A DNA stretch of 64,000 nucleotides from Paractinoplanes ovalisporus (GCF_016834655.1 NZ_JAENHP010000036.1:23453-87452); one strand, 5' to 3'. Numbered from the stretch's first letter, positions 52,200 to 61,136 are shown. Notes: generated by a model from the letters alone, not told the origin. Program-made: numbers and translations.

Positions 52200-53537
52200 G
52201 TGCCTGGAAAGCGTCGTAAGCCCGACGGGCACCCGCCCGCCTATCCCGATCCGTCCGGCAGCCGTCAGGAGGCCCAGGTCGCCGCGATCATGCGGCACTA
52301 CGGGCACTGCGTCGAACCCGGACCGGCCGACTGGCGCGAGGTCGGCATCCACTACTTCGTACGCCGGGAGGTTCTGCTCATCCCGATCGAGCACTCCCGC
52401 AAGGCCCGCCGCAAGCTCGCCCGCATGCCGGGTGTGGATGCCGTGGAGCGGCTGCGCCCGGACCCGGACGCACCCGAGGACGGCACCATCTCGTACGGGC
52501 TGGAATGGGTCCGCCTGAAGCCGGGAACGAGCGTGCACGCGGCGCTGGCCTGGCTGGCCGACGCGATGCCGGAGATCCCCGAGGGCGAATGGGGGCCCGA
52601 ATACCTGGTCGACCTCGCCCCGAACGGCACCGGAACCAAATGCCAGGGCGACGAGCCGACCCCGGTGCATCCGGGCACGCCGCCCGACCCGCCGGTGTCG
52701 TGCGATCCGCGGGCCGGGCTCGGCATCAAGGTGGTGGTGCTCGACACCGGGCTCGACGACCAGGCGCTCGGCTTCCCGTGGATGGCGGGCGTGACCGGCG
52801 ACCCGGACCCGGGCATCGGCAACCGGCAGCCGCTCGCGCAGTACGCCGGCCACGGCACCTTCATCGCCGGCCTGATCCGCTGTGTCGCGCCCGCCGCCGA
52901 GGTGGTCGTGCGGGCCGCGTTCCCGCCGCCGGGCAGCGAGTACGCCACGACGCCGCTGGGCTTCTCGTTCGAGAAACAGATGGTCGAGGCGATGGAACAG
53001 ACCCTGGCCGTCGACTTCCCCGACGTGATCAACCTGTCGGCCGGCACGTTCGTCGCGCCGGGCGGCCGCCTGCACTACCTGAACCGCTTCTATGAGCGGC
53101 GGTGGCGCCGGCAGAAGGGGACCGCGCTGGTCGCCGCGGCCGGCAACGACGGCTGGCGGGACCCGTTCCATCCGGCCGCCGAGAAGTGGGCGGTGGCGGC
53201 CGGCTCGCTCGCCGCGAACCTGCGGGGCCGGGCCTGGTTCAGCAACCACGGGGGCTGGGTCGACGCCTATGCGCCCGGCGAAGGGCTGGTGAACGTGTTC
53301 CCGACCGGGCGCCTCGACTACATGGAGCCGCCCCGGATCGGCAACCACGCGAACTTCACCGGGCTGGCCCGCTGGAGCGGCACGTCGTTCGCCACCGGTG
53401 TGATCACCGGACTGGTCGCCGCGCGCATGTCCCGCACCGGCGAGAACGGTCCGGACGCGGCGAGCGCGGTGATCGCCAAGGCCCGCAAGGCGGCCATTCC
53501 CGGCGTCGGTGCCGTGGCCCTGCCGTGGCTCGGATGA
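52200..53537 (+). CDS. Cytoplasmic subtilisin-like S8 peptidase
   Basis: A 445-residue subtilase starting GTG 52200 with GAGGAG upstream. The triad is D182 (VVVLDTGLD), H218 (YAGHGTFIAG) and S396 (WSGTSFATG), with oxyanion N316 (AAAGNDG). The first 170 residues form a novel-looking N-terminal region with helical part SRQEAQVAAIMRHYGH and no signal peptide, suggesting an intracellular enzyme. It is divergent from the TPR-CHAT gene and probably co-regulated, giving two proteases beside a sigma factor. Confidence 0.92.
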   Translation: MPGKRRKPDGHPPAYPDPSGSRQEAQVAAIMRHYGHCVEPGPADWREVGIHYFVRREVLLIPIEHSRKARRKLARMPGVDAVERLRPDPDAPEDGTISYGLEWVRLKPGTSVHAALAWLADAMPEIPEGEWGPEYLVDLAPNGTGTKCQGDEPTPVHPGTPPDPPVSCDPRAGLGIKVVVLDTGLDDQALGFPWMAGVTGDPDPGIGNRQPLAQYAGHGTFIAGLIRCVAPAAEVVVRAAFPPPGSEYATTPLGFSFEKQMVEAMEQTLAVDFPDVINLSAGTFVAPGGRLHYLNRFYERRWRRQKGTALVAAAGNDGWRDPFHPAAEKWAVAAGSLAANLRGRAWFSNHGGWVDAYAPGEGLVNVFPTGRLDYMEPPRIGNHANFTGLARWSGTSFATGVITGLVAARMSRTGENGPDAASAVIAKARKAAIPGVGAVALPWLG

Positions 53538-53544
53538 GCGAAAA

Positions 53545-54453
53545 TCAGGCGAGGCTGAACGCGATGCCGTCGAGAATGTCGTGCTCGGAAGCGATCACGG
53601 TGTCATGGCCGGAGCGTTCCATGATCGTACGGAGGATGAGGGCCCCGCCGACGATCACGTCGGCCCGGCCGGGGTGCATCACGGGCAGGGCCCGGCGCTG
53701 CTCGACGGTCATGCCCAGCAGCTCGGCGGTCACCCGGGCCACGTCGTTCAGGCTCACCTCGGCGTGGTGGATGCGCGTGGAATCGTACGTGGGAAGGCTC
53801 TTCGCCAGGGCCGTGATGGTGGTGACCGTGCCCGCCAGGCCGACCAGCGTCTTCGCCTCGCGCCCGGGGACCGCGGTCAGGGCGATGTCGACCGCCGCCG
53901 TGACGTCGCGCCCGGTGTTGTGGATCTCGGCCGGGCTCGGCGGGTCGCTGTGCAGGTGCCGCTCGGTCATCCGCACGCAGCCGATGTCCATCGAGATCGC
54001 GTGGTCGACCGTGTCCGAGCCGGTGACGAACTCGGTCGAGCCGCCGCCGATGTCGACGACCAGGCAGGGGCGTTCGGCGGTGAGGCCGGCGACGGCGCCC
54101 GTGAAGGAGAGCCGGGCCTCCTCGTTGCCGCTGATCACCTCGGGGTCGACACCGAGCACGCCGCGGACCATGTCGCGGAACTCCTGCGCGTTCTCGGCGT
54201 CGCGGGAGGCCGACGTCGCGCACATCCGCACCCGGGTGACGCCCAGTTCGGCGATCTCGGCGGCATAACCCAGCAGAGCTTTCCGCGTACGGGATATGGC
54301 CCCGTCGGACAGTCGCCCGGTGCGGTCGACGCCCTCGCCGAGGCGCACGATCTCCATGCGGCGGGCGACGTCGGTCAGCTTGCCGTCCGCCTCGACATCG
54401 GCGATGAGCAGGCGGATCGAGTTCGTCCCGCAGTCGATTCCGGCGACCCTCAC
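53545..54453 (-). CDS. ppx: Ppx/GppA exopolyphosphatase
   Basis: A 302-residue Ppx/GppA protein, start GTG 54453, overlapping the upstream gene stop (GTGA). The ASKHA-fold phosphate motifs are DCGTNSIRLL, VVDIGGGSTEFV and VGLAGTVTTITAL. At about 300 residues it lacks the C-terminal HD domain of longer exopolyphosphatases, like the short actinobacterial form. It hydrolyses polyphosphate or guanosine pentaphosphate. Confidence 0.93.
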   Translation of the reverse strand: MRVAGIDCGTNSIRLLIADVEADGKLTDVARRMEIVRLGEGVDRTGRLSDGAISRTRKALLGYAAEIAELGVTRVRMCATSASRDAENAQEFRDMVRGVLGVDPEVISGNEEARLSFTGAVAGLTAERPCLVVDIGGGSTEFVTGSDTVDHAISMDIGCVRMTERHLHSDPPSPAEIHNTGRDVTAAVDIALTAVPGREAKTLVGLAGTVTTITALAKSLPTYDSTRIHHAEVSLNDVARVTAELLGMTVEQRRALPVMHPGRADVIVGGALILRTIMERSGHDTVIASEHDILDGIAFSLA

Positions 54454-54944
54454 AGGTGCAGCAGCATTCTCGTGTTTCCCAACGTGTTGGGCTTGACCCG
54501 TTCCAGGTCGAGGAATTCGGCGACACCCTCGTCGTACGAGCGCAGCAGTTGCTCGTAGACCGCGTGCGGCACGGGCGCGCCGTCGATCTCGGTGAACCCG
54601 AACGAGCCGAAGAACCGGGTCTCGAACGTGAGGCAGAAGACGCGGGCCACGCCCAGTTCGCGGGCGGCGTCGATCAGGCGTCCGACGATCTTGTGACCGA
54701 TCTTCTGGCCCCGGAAGGCGGGATCGACCGCGACCGTACGGATCTCGGCCAGGTCTTCCCACATCACATGCAGGGCGCCGCAACCGTAGACGCGGTCGCG
54801 GTCGTCGACGGCGACCCAGAACTCCTGGACCGACTCGAACAGCGTGACCGTCGCCTTGCTCAGCAGCCGGCGGTCGGAGGTGTACTGGTCGACCAGGTCA
54901 CGGATCGCCCGGACGTCCTTGGTGCGCGCGCGGCGGATCTCCAC
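54450..54944 (-). CDS. argA: Short-form N-acetylglutamate synthase
   Basis: A 164-residue GNAT of the short ArgA type known from mycobacteria. The acetyl-CoA motif is VDPAFRGQKIGHKIV, preceded by GCGALHVMWEDLAEIRTVAV, and the C-terminal FETRFFGSFGFTEIDG segment is characteristic. It acetylates glutamate for arginine biosynthesis. It lies between DUF501 and ppx. Confidence 0.85.
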   Translation of the reverse strand: MEIRRARTKDVRAIRDLVDQYTSDRRLLSKATVTLFESVQEFWVAVDDRDRVYGCGALHVMWEDLAEIRTVAVDPAFRGQKIGHKIVGRLIDAARELGVARVFCLTFETRFFGSFGFTEIDGAPVPHAVYEQLLRSYDEGVAEFLDLERVKPNTLGNTRMLLHL

Positions 54945-54947
54945 GGT

Positions 54948-55445
54948 CTACTCAGCCTTCGGTACGCATGGGCCCTCGGTCCACCACGGCTCGACGGCGT
55001 CGCGGACCTCGTCCCCGAAAGGATTCACGCCACGGCCCACAGCGAGCGCGTGCCCGAGGTGGACATGCAGACACTTCACCCGATCGGGCATGCCGCCGGC
55101 GGCCACGTGCGCGATCTCGGGCACGTCCTCGATCGCCTTGCGCCGGGTCACGTAGTCCTCGGCGGCGAGCTTGTAGCGCGTGGCCAGCTCGGGATCGGTC
55201 GACAGGCGGTCCTGCATGTCGCGCATGACCCCGGCCGACTCCAGGCGGCTGCAGGCGGCGGTCGCGTGCGGGCAGGTCAGGTAGTAGAGCGTCGGGAACG
55301 GGGTGCCGTCGTCGAGGCGGGGGGCCGTCTCGACCACGTCGGGGTTGCCGCAGGGGCAGCGGTGCGCGACGGCACGGGTGCCCCGGGGGCGACGGCCTAG
55401 CTGGGCTTCGACGGCATCAAGATCTGCTTCGGATGGTTCTGGCAT
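54948..55445 (-). CDS. DUF501 protein
   Basis: A 165-residue protein with the DUF501 pattern: QLGRRPRGTRAVAHRCPCGNPDVV, FPTLYYLTCPHATAACSRLES, and the C-terminal RVKCLHVHLGHALAVGRGVNP. Six cysteines and two histidines suggest metal binding. The gene accompanies the FtsB-like and enolase genes in many actinobacteria. Function is unknown. Confidence 0.93.
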   Translation of the reverse strand: MPEPSEADLDAVEAQLGRRPRGTRAVAHRCPCGNPDVVETAPRLDDGTPFPTLYYLTCPHATAACSRLESAGVMRDMQDRLSTDPELATRYKLAAEDYVTRRKAIEDVPEIAHVAAGGMPDRVKCLHVHLGHALAVGRGVNPFGDEVRDAVEPWWTEGPCVPKAE

Positions 55446-55446
55446 T

Positions 55447-56169
55447 TCAGTTCGGGGACTCCGCGTCGGCGGCTCGGACGCTGCTCCACAGCGTGTCGTA
55501 CCAGCGGTCGGGTGCGGCCGCCGGGGCTTTCTGGCCGGCTTCGGCGGCGGCGCCGGCCGGGTCGTTGGTGACCAGCAGCGGGGTCTCCCCGGGCCGGACC
55601 CAGAACAGTTTCTCGCGCGCCATGGCCCGCAGGAACTCGGGGTCCTTCCACTTCTGAAGCTCCTGCGACTTCTGGTTGATCAGATCGCGCTGCGCGGCCT
55701 TCTCGGCCTCGAGCTGCGCGATCTGGGACTCCTGGGCCAGATAGACCCGCAGCGGGTAGGTGTAGGCCAGGGCCAGCGCCACGAAGACGATGATCAGGAC
55801 CATCGCGCGGCCGGTCAGTGCTCGCGGCCGGGGGGCGACGGTGCGCTTGGTGGCGCCCCGGCCTGCGTTTCCCGTACGGCGTGAGGACGTGGGACGGCTC
55901 GTCGCGGTCCTCGTGGTGTATCTCGTCGGGCTGGCGCCGCCGCGGCCCCGGCCGGCACTGCTCTTGCTCGCGCCGGCCTTGCCCGCGCTGTCGTTGCTCG
56001 CGCCGCTCTTGCCCGCGCTGCCCTTGGATCCGTCGTCCCGGCCGGCGCTACCACTTCCCGATTTCCGGACATTTCCGGTATTTCGGACAGGTCCAGTGGT
56101 GCGAGTGCGCGACGGCCCGGGGCGGCGGGACGGACCCTGACCGCTCGGTGATCGTCGCTGTGTCGTCAC
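55447..56169 (-). CDS. FtsB/DivIC-like septum formation initiator
   Basis: A 240-residue bitopic protein. Residues 1-115 are Ser/Gly/Arg/Lys-rich and repetitive (GSAGRDDGSKGSAGKSGAS), one transmembrane helix follows (MVLIIVFVALALAYTYPL, about 121-138), then a coiled coil (ESQIAQLEAEKAAQRDLINQ) and the conserved PEFLRAMAREKLFWVRPGE block. FtsB-type proteins recruit FtsL and activate septal wall synthesis. It lies just downstream of eno, as in mycobacteria. The basic N-terminus is longer than in E. coli FtsB. Confidence 0.9.
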   Translation of the reverse strand: MTTQRRSPSGQGPSRRPGPSRTRTTGPVRNTGNVRKSGSGSAGRDDGSKGSAGKSGASNDSAGKAGASKSSAGRGRGGASPTRYTTRTATSRPTSSRRTGNAGRGATKRTVAPRPRALTGRAMVLIIVFVALALAYTYPLRVYLAQESQIAQLEAEKAAQRDLINQKSQELQKWKDPEFLRAMAREKLFWVRPGETPLLVTNDPAGAAAEAGQKAPAAAPDRWYDTLWSSVRAADAESPN

Positions 56170-56259
56170 CCCAACCCCTCCGTCACGTGTTGTGGCGCCT
56201 GCGGGAAACCTATGCCCGTTTCCGCGGGCGCCACAACTCCATGATCTAGCGGGCGCTCG

Positions 56260-57543
56260 TCACGCCGTGCGGTAACGCGGGAAAGCGCCCGCACCGGCGT
56301 ACCGGGCCGCGCCCTCCAGCTGCTCCTCGATGCGCAGGAGCTGGTTGTACTTGGCGACGCGGTCGGACCGGGCCGGCGCACCGGTCTTGATCTGGCCGCT
56401 GCCCACCGCGACGGCCAGGTCGGCGATCGTGGTGTCCTCGGTCTCGCCCGAGCGGTGGCTCATCATCGTCTTGAAGCCGGCCCGGTGGGCCAGGTCGACG
56501 GCGTCGAGCGTCTCGGTCAGCGAGCCGATCTGGTTCACCTTCACCAGCACGGCGTTGGCCGCGTTCTCGGCGATGCCCCGGCCGATGCGGGTCGGGTTGG
56601 TGACGAACAGGTCGTCGCCCACGATCTGGATCTTGTCGCCGAGCTCGGCCGTCATCGCGCTCCAGCCGGCCCAGTCCTCCTCGGACAGCGGGTCCTCGAT
56701 CGAGACGATCGGGTAGTCGGCGGCCAGCTTGGCGTAGTACGCGATCATCTCGTCGGTCGACTTCGGGTTGCCCTCGAAGACGTACGACCCGTCCTTGTGG
56801 AACTCGGTCGCCGCAACGTCCATGGCCAGCACGATGTCGCTGCCCAGCGAGAAGCCGGCAGCCTGCACGGCCTCGGCGATCAGGTCGAGGGCGCTGGCGT
56901 TGGACGGCAGGCTCGGGGCGAAGCCGCCCTCGTCGCCCAGGCCGGTCGACAGGCCCTTCTTCTTCAGCACCGACTTGAGCGCGTGGTAGACCTCGGCGCC
57001 GGTGCGCAGGGCCTCGCGGAAGGTCGGGGCGCCGATCGGCGCGATCATGAACTCCTGCACGTCGACGTTCGAGTCGGCGTGGGCGCCACCGTTGAGGATG
57101 TTCATCATCGGCACCGGCAGGACGGCCGCGTTGGGGCCGCCGACGTAGCGGAACAGCGGCAGCTCGGCGGAGAGCGCGGCGGCCTTGGCGACCGCCAGCG
57201 AGACGCCGAGGATCGCGTTCGCGCCCAGCTCCGACTTGTCGGCCGTGCCGTCCAGGTCGAGCATCTTCTGGTCGATGAGGCGCTGCTCGCTGGCCTCGTA
57301 GCCGACGAGCTCGTCGGCGATCTTGTCTTCGACGTTCGAGACCGCCTTCTCGACGCCCTTGCCCAGGTAGCGGCCCTTGTCGCCGTCCCGCAGCTCGATC
57401 GCCTCGAACGCTCCCGTGGAGGCGCCCGAGGGCACCGCCGCGCGGCCTACCGTGCCGTCGTCAAGCCCGACCTCGACCTCGACGGTCGGGTTGCCCCGGG
57501 AGTCCAGGATCTCGCGGGCGACGATCGCTTCGATGGTGGCCAT
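56260..57543 (-). CDS. eno: Enolase
   Basis: A 427-residue enolase, standard length. It dehydrates 2-phosphoglycerate to phosphoenolpyruvate. Metal and catalytic blocks are visible: SGASTGAFEAIELRDGD, the acid-base lysine in VLVKVNQIGSLTET, ISIEDPLSEEDW and SHRSGETEDTTIADLAVA. The GTG/ATG start at 57543 is divergent from the PilZ gene. Confidence 0.96.
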   Translation of the reverse strand: MATIEAIVAREILDSRGNPTVEVEVGLDDGTVGRAAVPSGASTGAFEAIELRDGDKGRYLGKGVEKAVSNVEDKIADELVGYEASEQRLIDQKMLDLDGTADKSELGANAILGVSLAVAKAAALSAELPLFRYVGGPNAAVLPVPMMNILNGGAHADSNVDVQEFMIAPIGAPTFREALRTGAEVYHALKSVLKKKGLSTGLGDEGGFAPSLPSNASALDLIAEAVQAAGFSLGSDIVLAMDVAATEFHKDGSYVFEGNPKSTDEMIAYYAKLAADYPIVSIEDPLSEEDWAGWSAMTAELGDKIQIVGDDLFVTNPTRIGRGIAENAANAVLVKVNQIGSLTETLDAVDLAHRAGFKTMMSHRSGETEDTTIADLAVAVGSGQIKTGAPARSDRVAKYNQLLRIEEQLEGAARYAGAGAFPRYRTA

Positions 57544-57709
57544 GTGTCGTGTCGCTCCTTCATTCAGGCTGCCTTTGGCTGCCGTTCACACCGACCGCGA
57601 CCCTGCGGCCGACCACGGCACTGAGCGTATCGAGCCCTCCCGGCGTACGTACGGTTGCCCTTGGGTTTTGGCTCAGGTCCCGCCCCGGTTTACCGATCAC
57701 CCGGTCACT

Positions 57710-58342
57710 ATGAGCACACCTACGCTTCCCGCCGGCGGGTCGTTCATCGAGATGACCGCGTTCGGCGAAACGCAGTCCGGAGTCCGTGTCGTGCAGGCCG
57801 AAGGCACGGCTGTCACGCTCTCGCTCGCGCTGGCCGACGTGCCCCCGGCCGGAACGACGGTGACGCTGCGCTGGGCCACGGCGCCGCGCGGCCGGTACGC
57901 CTCGCTCGCCAACGTCACCTCGGTCGACGGCAACCGGGTCGAGCTCCAGCTCGCGGGCGACCTCTCGCTCGAGCAGACCCGCGATTTCGTACGGGGTGGA
58001 GGCGGCGAGCCGATCGTGCTGATGCTGCCATCGCAGCCGGTGGCCCAGGGGTTCGTCCGCGACCTCAGCGAACGCGCCGTGCGGGCCCAGTTCACCGACG
58101 TCGAGGTGCAGCCCGGCGACGACGTCACCCTGCGCGTGCAGGTCGGTGACGATGTGGTCGAGTTCGGCGCCCAGGCCGTCAAGGTGAGCTCGATGCGCCA
58201 GCAGATCCCCCACCGCGGCCCGCTGATCGTCGAGATGGTGGCGGTTTTCACGGGTGACGACGAGCACCAGGCCCGCGTGGTCCGGCGCTACATCATGCAC
58301 GAGCAGCTGATGGCCCGGGCACGGAGTGCATCGGCGCAGTAA
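57710..58342 (+). CDS. PilZ domain protein
   Basis: A 210-residue protein starting ATG 57710. An N-terminal flagellar-brake-like beta region (about 1-105) is followed by a PilZ-like barrel (about 110-205). The canonical RxxxR of PilZ corresponds to the RDLSERAVRAQF region, and the D/NxSxxG part is not clear, so c-di-GMP binding is uncertain. With the GGDEF/EAL protein it would form part of a c-di-GMP response, but the two genes are far apart. Confidence 0.65.
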   Translation: MSTPTLPAGGSFIEMTAFGETQSGVRVVQAEGTAVTLSLALADVPPAGTTVTLRWATAPRGRYASLANVTSVDGNRVELQLAGDLSLEQTRDFVRGGGGEPIVLMLPSQPVAQGFVRDLSERAVRAQFTDVEVQPGDDVTLRVQVGDDVVEFGAQAVKVSSMRQQIPHRGPLIVEMVAVFTGDDEHQARVVRRYIMHEQLMARARSASAQ

Positions 58343-58384
58343 CTGGTTTGCCTGAGGTTGCGCGCATGGGTCAAGGTGTCAGTC

Positions 58385-59056
58385 GTGCCCACTGTTACGC
58401 GCCTTACCGCCGCCGCCGTCAGCGCGGTGTGCCTGGCGCTGTTCGGTGCGGCCGGCTGCGGCGAGACCGGCGAGGCGAGCGCGGCCCCGCTGAGCCGCGA
58501 CGACCTGATCACCGAGACGGCCACCCAGCTGGCGGCCGGCGCGGCGCTCGCCTACTCGGCGAAATACCAGATCGCCGGCGGCGACACGGCCATGGTGAAC
58601 CGGGCGCAGCGCCCGTTGCGGGCCGAATGGGTCTATCCCGGCGGCCGCCTCATCGTGACGAGCACGGTGACGATCACCTGCCGCCAGTCGAAGTGCGAGT
58701 CGACCGCCGCCGATCCGGCGGCCGCGGCCACGCTCGACGAGGGCCCGCTGGTCTCGGCCGAGGCCGTCCAGGCGATGCTGGCGACGGCGGCGCTCGACCC
58801 CACGGTCGAGACCGCCCAGCACGACACGACCATCGCCGGCCGGCACGCCACCTGCCTGACGCTGAGCGGCGTCGACGGCACGCCGGCGCGCTCGTTCGAC
58901 CTGTGCGTGACCAACGAGGGTGTGCTGGCCAGCTTCACGGCCACCGTCGACGGCACGCGCATCGACCAGGCCCTCACGTCCTACCGCGAAGACCTGCCGG
59001 ACGACGCGTTCCTGATCCCGCCCGGCGCCGAATTGATCGACAAGTCCACCAAGTAG
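58385..59056 (+). CDS. Lipoprotein of unknown function
   Basis: A 223-residue lipoprotein. GTG 58385 is preferred (AAGGTG six bases upstream). Signal peptide VTRLTAAAVSAVCLALFGAAGC ends at a lipobox-like AAGC. The mature part is beta-rich and LppX/LprG-like in size: STVTITCRQSKCES and GRHATCLTLSGVDG carry cysteines that may form disulfides. The ligand is unknown. Confidence 0.75.
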   Translation: MPTVTRLTAAAVSAVCLALFGAAGCGETGEASAAPLSRDDLITETATQLAAGAALAYSAKYQIAGGDTAMVNRAQRPLRAEWVYPGGRLIVTSTVTITCRQSKCESTAADPAAAATLDEGPLVSAEAVQAMLATAALDPTVETAQHDTTIAGRHATCLTLSGVDGTPARSFDLCVTNEGVLASFTATVDGTRIDQALTSYREDLPDDAFLIPPGAELIDKSTK

Positions 59057-59072
59057 CCGCTCCCGCATTTCC

Positions 59073-59218
59073 ACGCGTTCCTCTCCCGAGCTTCCGCGTG
59101 CTCACCTCTCCCGCTCTTCCGCGCTCACCTCTCCCGCTCCTCCGCGCGCTCACTTCTCCTGCTTTCGCCGCGCTCACCTCTCCTGCTCTCGCCGCGCTCA
59201 CCTCTTCCGCGCTCTCGT
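59073..59218. repeat. Pyrimidine-rich degenerate tandem array
   Basis: About six copies of a 22-26 base unit similar to CGCGCTCACCTCTCCCGCTC, following the lipoprotein gene. Copies diverge, especially in the C/T-rich half. The strand asymmetry (almost all pyrimidine-plus-G) is notable; no coding frame is supported. Confidence 0.8.
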
Positions 59219-59324
59219 GAACCTTTCGCGGCCTTCGCCCGACTGAACGGGGAGCGAGACACGGGTTGCGGCGCGATCTGTGGGTCGCTCGACTGTCCCG
59301 GCGAGTTGATCGGCGGGAGGGTGT

Positions 59325-59444
59325 GTGGGCGACGAGCTGCTGGCGGTCCTGTGCGTGCTGGGCGTGGCGGCCGTGCTGATGCTCGTGTCGGCGCTGCGGA
59401 CGAGGGCCGCCCTCCGGCGCCGCAAGGCCGAGCTGGGTGGGTAG
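59325..59444 (+). CDS. 39-residue membrane protein
   Basis: GTG 59325 follows GGGAGG by four bases. The peptide has one hydrophobic helix, ELLAVLCVLGVAAVLMLVS, then a strongly basic tail RTRAALRRRKAEL. It ends 11 bases before the SUKH gene. Size and charge fit a small membrane or regulatory peptide; function is unknown. Confidence 0.5.
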   Translation: MGDELLAVLCVLGVAAVLMLVSALRTRAALRRRKAELGG

Positions 59445-59455
59445 GCTCGCGCCCC

Positions 59456-59986
59456 ATGTCGTACTCCCCCGTGCCCGAGCTCAACCTCCTCAAGGCGTTC
59501 CAGGATGAGAACGGCTTCGGCGAGTACGCCGACGGGTTCGGCCTCACCGACTACGACGACAAGTCGGGCCTGTCCGCGGGCTGGTCCGACGACAACGACT
59601 TCCTGGCCGGCCTGATCCCGTTCGCCACAGCCACCGGCGGCGGCTCGTTCTATGCCCTCTGGCGCGTGGACGACCGCGCCGACCTGGCCACTTTGCCGGT
59701 AGTCGTCTTCGGCGACGAGGGCGGCCAGCACGTGGTGGCCCGCGACCTGCCGGACCTGTTCCGCCTGCTCACCTTCGACGCCGAGCCGATGATCGACTGG
59801 GACGAGGTCACGTTCTACCGCGCCGCCGACCACGAACACCGCCCCGCCCACGCCGCCTACGTGACCTGGCTCGGCACCCAGTTCGGCCTCGCCCCGACCG
59901 ACGACCCCGACACCATCGTCAGCAAGGCCCGAGGCGAATTCGGCCCCCGGTTCACCGAGTGGGCCGACCGCTACCTCCCCGGCTGA
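59456..59986 (+). CDS. SMI1/KNR4 (SUKH) family protein
   Basis: A 176-residue soluble protein: FLAGLIPFATATGGGSFYALWRVD, then LPVVVFGDEGGQHVVARDLPDLFRLLTF, the usual SUKH order. SUKH proteins often serve as immunity proteins of polymorphic toxins or as general binding modules. No toxin gene is adjacent here, so the role is open. It is followed by the phosphotransferase after 17 bases. Confidence 0.82.
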   Translation: MSYSPVPELNLLKAFQDENGFGEYADGFGLTDYDDKSGLSAGWSDDNDFLAGLIPFATATGGGSFYALWRVDDRADLATLPVVVFGDEGGQHVVARDLPDLFRLLTFDAEPMIDWDEVTFYRAADHEHRPAHAAYVTWLGTQFGLAPTDDPDTIVSKARGEFGPRFTEWADRYLPG

Positions 59987-60003
59987 GAGACCCAGCCCAA
60001 CCC

Positions 60004-60921
60004 GTGAGCGGCGATCTGTTCGCTCAGCGGCCGCGGTGGAGCGCGACGCCCGCGAGGGTCCGGAGCGCGGTCGAAGAGGTCTGCGGTGCGCGGGCGGTCA
60101 AGGTCCGTGACGTCAGCGGAGGGATGTCGCCGGGCCCGGCCGCGATTCTGGCGCTCGCGAACGGACGGCGCGTCTTCGTCAAGGCGGTCTCCGCGAGCGC
60201 CGGCGCCCAGTCCCACCGGTTCTACCGGCGCGAGGTGGTGGCCCTGGAAGCCATGCCCGCCGCGGCGCCCACCCCGAGGCTGATCGGTTCGGTCGAGGTG
60301 GGCGACTGGTGCGCGCTGGTGATGACCGTCGCCGAGGGATCAGTGGCCGGGCCGCCCTGGACCGCCGACGGTGTCCGACTGGTCGAGCAGGCCTGCGAAC
60401 AAATCGCGAAGCTGAGAGCGCCCACGGCCGTGCCCCGCATCGGAGAGCTGCTGACCGACCTCGACGGCTGGCGGCGTCTCCGTCCCGATCAGCTCGACGC
60501 CTGGGAACGCGACCACGTGAAGGAACTGGCCGACCTGGCGGACGGCTGGCCGGAGTGGACGGCGGGTCCGGCGCTGGTGCATCAGGACGTCCGGGCCGAC
60601 AACGCGGTCATAGACATAGCGGGCGGTCGGGCCGTGCTCGTCGACTGGAGTTTCGGCTGCGCCGGGGCCGCTTGGCTCGACCGGGCCCGCTTGGCCGCCG
60701 ACATCGTGGGAACAGGACACCACGACGGTCCCGCGGCCGCGCTCGAAGCCGCCCGCAATGTCCTCGCCGGTCTACCGCCGGGTGCGATCCGCTTCGTGGC
60801 CGCGCTCGCCGGCATGTGGCGCTACCGCTCAACCTTGCCCGAGCCGCCCGGCCTCCCCACTTTGCGCACCTGGCAGCGAACACGGGCCCTCCGCGTACGG
60901 CATTTGCTCCACCGGCCCTGA
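60004..60921 (+). CDS. Aminoglycoside-phosphotransferase-like kinase
   Basis: A 305-residue APH/ChoK-fold protein, start GTG 60004. The N-lobe lysine is in GRRVFVKAVS, the catalytic loop is LVHQDVRADNAVI (H-x-D-x4-N) and the metal aspartate is in VLVDWSFGC. It phosphorylates a small-molecule hydroxyl of unknown identity. Resistance is one possibility but not supported by context. Confidence 0.85.
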   Translation: MSGDLFAQRPRWSATPARVRSAVEEVCGARAVKVRDVSGGMSPGPAAILALANGRRVFVKAVSASAGAQSHRFYRREVVALEAMPAAAPTPRLIGSVEVGDWCALVMTVAEGSVAGPPWTADGVRLVEQACEQIAKLRAPTAVPRIGELLTDLDGWRRLRPDQLDAWERDHVKELADLADGWPEWTAGPALVHQDVRADNAVIDIAGGRAVLVDWSFGCAGAAWLDRARLAADIVGTGHHDGPAAALEAARNVLAGLPPGAIRFVAALAGMWRYRSTLPEPPGLPTLRTWQRTRALRVRHLLHRP

Positions 60922-60939
60922 GGCCGCGCTCAACCCATG

Positions 60940-61115
60940 CACAGCGCCACCGCGTGCACGGCACCACCTCCGCCGCCCGGGTAGGACGCCCCCGCACACG
61001 CACGGCGCCACCGCGCGCACGGCACCACGCCACCGCCCCCCGCACGACGCCACCGCGCACGCACGGCACGACGCACGCACGGCACGACGCCACCGCGCAC
61101 GTGTGGCTCAGCGCC
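60940..61115. repeat. Degenerate tandem array rich in CACGCACGGC
   Basis: Repeated ACGCCACCGCGCACGCACGGCACG-type units, of varying length, fill much of the gap between the kinase gene and the DUF885 gene. Both strands contain open frames by chance because the array is stop-free; none is credible. Confidence 0.75.
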
Positions 61116-61136
61116 GCCGGTGGTGGGTGGCGGTGG

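Noticed and set aside
60004..60921. Aminoglycoside resistance gene
   Set aside because: The kinase fold is clear but the motifs do not specify an antibiotic substrate and there is no resistance context.
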